Both the position numbers and the translations under genes were made by a program. Of a stretch of 16,319 bases of DNA, positions 15,540 to 16,319 are shown one piece after another (the stretch's first letter is position 1; every line of letters begins with the position of its first letter). The notes under the pieces are model-generated. The model ran no database searches. It was not told the origin of the DNA and was given only the letters and a program-made list of their open reading frames with translations. The DNA is from Fen-999 sp964530115 (lineage in GTDB: Bacteria > Pseudomonadota > Gammaproteobacteria > Burkholderiales > Rhodocyclaceae), in contig CAZGYD010000136.1 in NCBI GenBank assembly GCA_964530115.1, positions 1-16,319 of the forward strand, written 5' to 3'.

Positions 15540-15545
15540 TATAAT
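15540..15545 (+). promoter_or_regulatory. -10 box of a likely leaderless uvrD promoter
   Basis: A perfect TATAAT ends 7 nt before the uvrD ATG at 15553, so transcription would begin at or next to the start codon. There is no Shine-Dalgarno in front of the ATG. No good -35 is seen at 16-18 bp. Together these suggest a leaderless mRNA. Confidence 0.5.
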
Positions 15546-15552
15546 GGCGCGC

Positions 15553-16319
15553 ATGAACCTCCTCGACGGCCTGAACCCCGAACAGCGGGCCGCTGTGACC
15601 CTTCCCCCCGTCCATGCCCTGATCCTCGCCGGTGCCGGCTCGGGCAAGACGCGGGTGCTGACGACGCGCATCGCCTGGCTGATCGCCACGCGCCAGGCGA
15701 CGCCGCAGCAGATCCTCGCGGTGACGTTCACGAACAAGGCGGCGAAGGAAATGCTCGCGCGCCTCACGGCCATGCTGCCGATCAACGTGCGCGGCATGTG
15801 GATCGGCACCTTCCACGGCCTGGCGAACCGCATGCTGCGCGCGCATCACCGCGAGGCCGGCCTGCCGCAACTGTTCCAGATCCTCGATGCCGCGGACCAG
15901 CTCTCGGCGATCAAGCGGCTGCTGAAGTCGCTCGGCGTCGACGAGGAAAAATATCCGCCGCGCGAGCTCCAGCACTTCATCAACGCTCAGAAGGAGCAGG
16001 GCCTGCGCCCGGCCGCGGTCGAGGCCTGGGACACGTGGACGAGAAGGCGCGTCGAGCTTTATGAAGCCTACGAGGCCCAGTGCAACCGCGAGGGCGTGGT
16101 CGATTTCGCCGAGCTGCTGCTGCGCAGCCATGAGCTGCTGGAGAGGAACGAGGCACTGCGACGCCACTACCAGGAGCGCTTCCGCCACATCCTCGTCGAC
16201 GAGTTCCAGGACACCAATGTGCTCCAGTACAAGTGGCTGAAGTTGCTGGCAGGCCATGGCGAGCGCAGCGAGCACGCAGGCTCCCCTCCCGCGAGGGAGG
16301 AGCGGGGGGAGGGCGGGTG
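15553..16319 (+). CDS. uvrD: UvrD-type superfamily 1 DNA helicase, 3' part outside the window
   Basis: ATP-dependent 3'-5' helicase of the UvrD/Rep family, acting in nucleotide excision repair, mismatch repair or restart of stalled forks. The 255 visible codons open with LLDGLNPEQRAAVTLPP (Q motif), Walker A AGAGSGKT (26-33), motif Ia TFTNKAAKEM (58-67), motif Ib IGTFHGL (84-90) and motif II ILVDEFQDTN (213-222), followed by LQYKWLKLLAG (224-234). E. coli UvrD goes on almost at once to VGDDDQSIY (motif III). Here residues 235-255 are instead HGERSEHAGSPPAREERGEGG-like, matching a GC-rich palindromic repeat that reaches the window edge. The frame is still open at the edge, so it may be an in-frame insertion or an early break. 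UvrD is favoured over Rep by the DEFQDTN and LLRSHELL context. The ATG follows a TATAAT box by 7 nt. Confidence 0.88.
   Translation, partial: MNLLDGLNPEQRAAVTLPPVHALILAGAGSGKTRVLTTRIAWLIATRQATPQQILAVTFTNKAAKEMLARLTAMLPINVRGMWIGTFHGLANRMLRAHHREAGLPQLFQILDAADQLSAIKRLLKSLGVDEEKYPPRELQHFINAQKEQGLRPAAVEAWDTWTRRRVELYEAYEAQCNREGVVDFAELLLRSHELLERNEALRRHYQERFRHILVDEFQDTNVLQYKWLKLLAGHGERSEHAGSPPAREERGEGG
16255..16319. repeat. Dispersed-type palindromic repeat within uvrD, cut by window edge
   Basis: After the codon for G234 of the helicase the sequence changes character. GCGAGC occurs twice (16259-16264 and 16268-16273), then CCTCCC (16285-16290) and GGGAGG (16295-16300) form a hairpin with loop GCGA, followed by the G-rich run 16303-16317. 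This layout (GCGAGCGCAGCGAGC lead-in, C-rich arm, short loop, G-rich arm) resembles short intergenic palindromic repeats scattered through GC-rich betaproteobacterial genomes. The encoded peptide is low complexity. Only one copy is in this window, so its repetitive nature is inferred. Confidence 0.55.

Overview
The window is a dense, GC-rich stretch of bacterial chromosome made almost entirely of housekeeping genes. It is most consistent with a betaproteobacterium, possibly Rhodocyclales-like. The reasons are: a primary sigma factor with a long Lys/Ala/Pro-rich N-terminal tail, a di-haem cytochrome c4, a single LptE-type lipoprotein, the order rpsU-yqeY-dnaG-rpoD, and the cluster leuS-lptE-holA-proA-ogt-xerD-ybaK. 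The lineage is inferred from protein character and gene order only. No tRNA, rRNA, CRISPR array, insertion sequence or prophage gene was seen.

Layout. (1) 1-4634, minus strand: the macromolecular-synthesis operon rpsU (S21), yqeY, dnaG (primase) and rpoD (sigma-70, cut by the left edge). A near-consensus promoter lies before rpsU, a terminator-like hairpin lies between rpsU and yqeY, and an extended -10 promoter lies between dnaG and rpoD. (2) 4637-5671, plus: tsaD, divergent from rpsU and apparently leaderless. (3) 5672-6876, minus: plsY and a cytochrome c4 gene, overlapping by ATGA. (4) 6921-7897, plus: folB and a TRIC/UPF0126 membrane protein gene, also overlapping by ATGA and divergent from plsY across a symmetric pair of -10 boxes. 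(5) 7931-14997, minus: seven genes with gaps of at most 3 nt or short overlaps, leuS-lptE-holA-proA-ogt-xerD-ybaK. They are driven by a TATAAT promoter whose -10 sits in the loop of a perfect 12-bp inverted repeat. (6) 15064-15408, minus: a small unrecognised gene with its own promoter. (7) 15553 to the right edge, plus: the 5' part of a UvrD-type helicase gene with a TATAAT box almost touching its ATG. No gene-free stretch exceeds about 150 bp.

How the genes relate. The left operon couples translation (S21), replication priming (DnaG) and transcription (RpoD). tsaD next to it supplies tRNA t6A modification. The long right operon combines leucyl-tRNA charging (LeuS) and trans-editing of mischarged tRNA (YbaK) with outer-membrane LPS export (LptE), clamp loading (HolA), proline synthesis (ProA), alkyl-guanine repair (Ogt) and chromosome dimer resolution (XerD). 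The rpsU and leuS promoters share an almost identical -10 plus GC-rich discriminator, which suggests common growth-rate or stringent control.

I see no new multi-gene system. The points most worth checking are: a palindromic repeat that appears to be inserted in frame into the uvrD helicase core at the right edge; a HolA that lacks about 45 residues of its C-terminal domain; the palindrome around the leuS -10; the leaderless-type promoters of tsaD and uvrD; and the unrecognised 114-residue protein.
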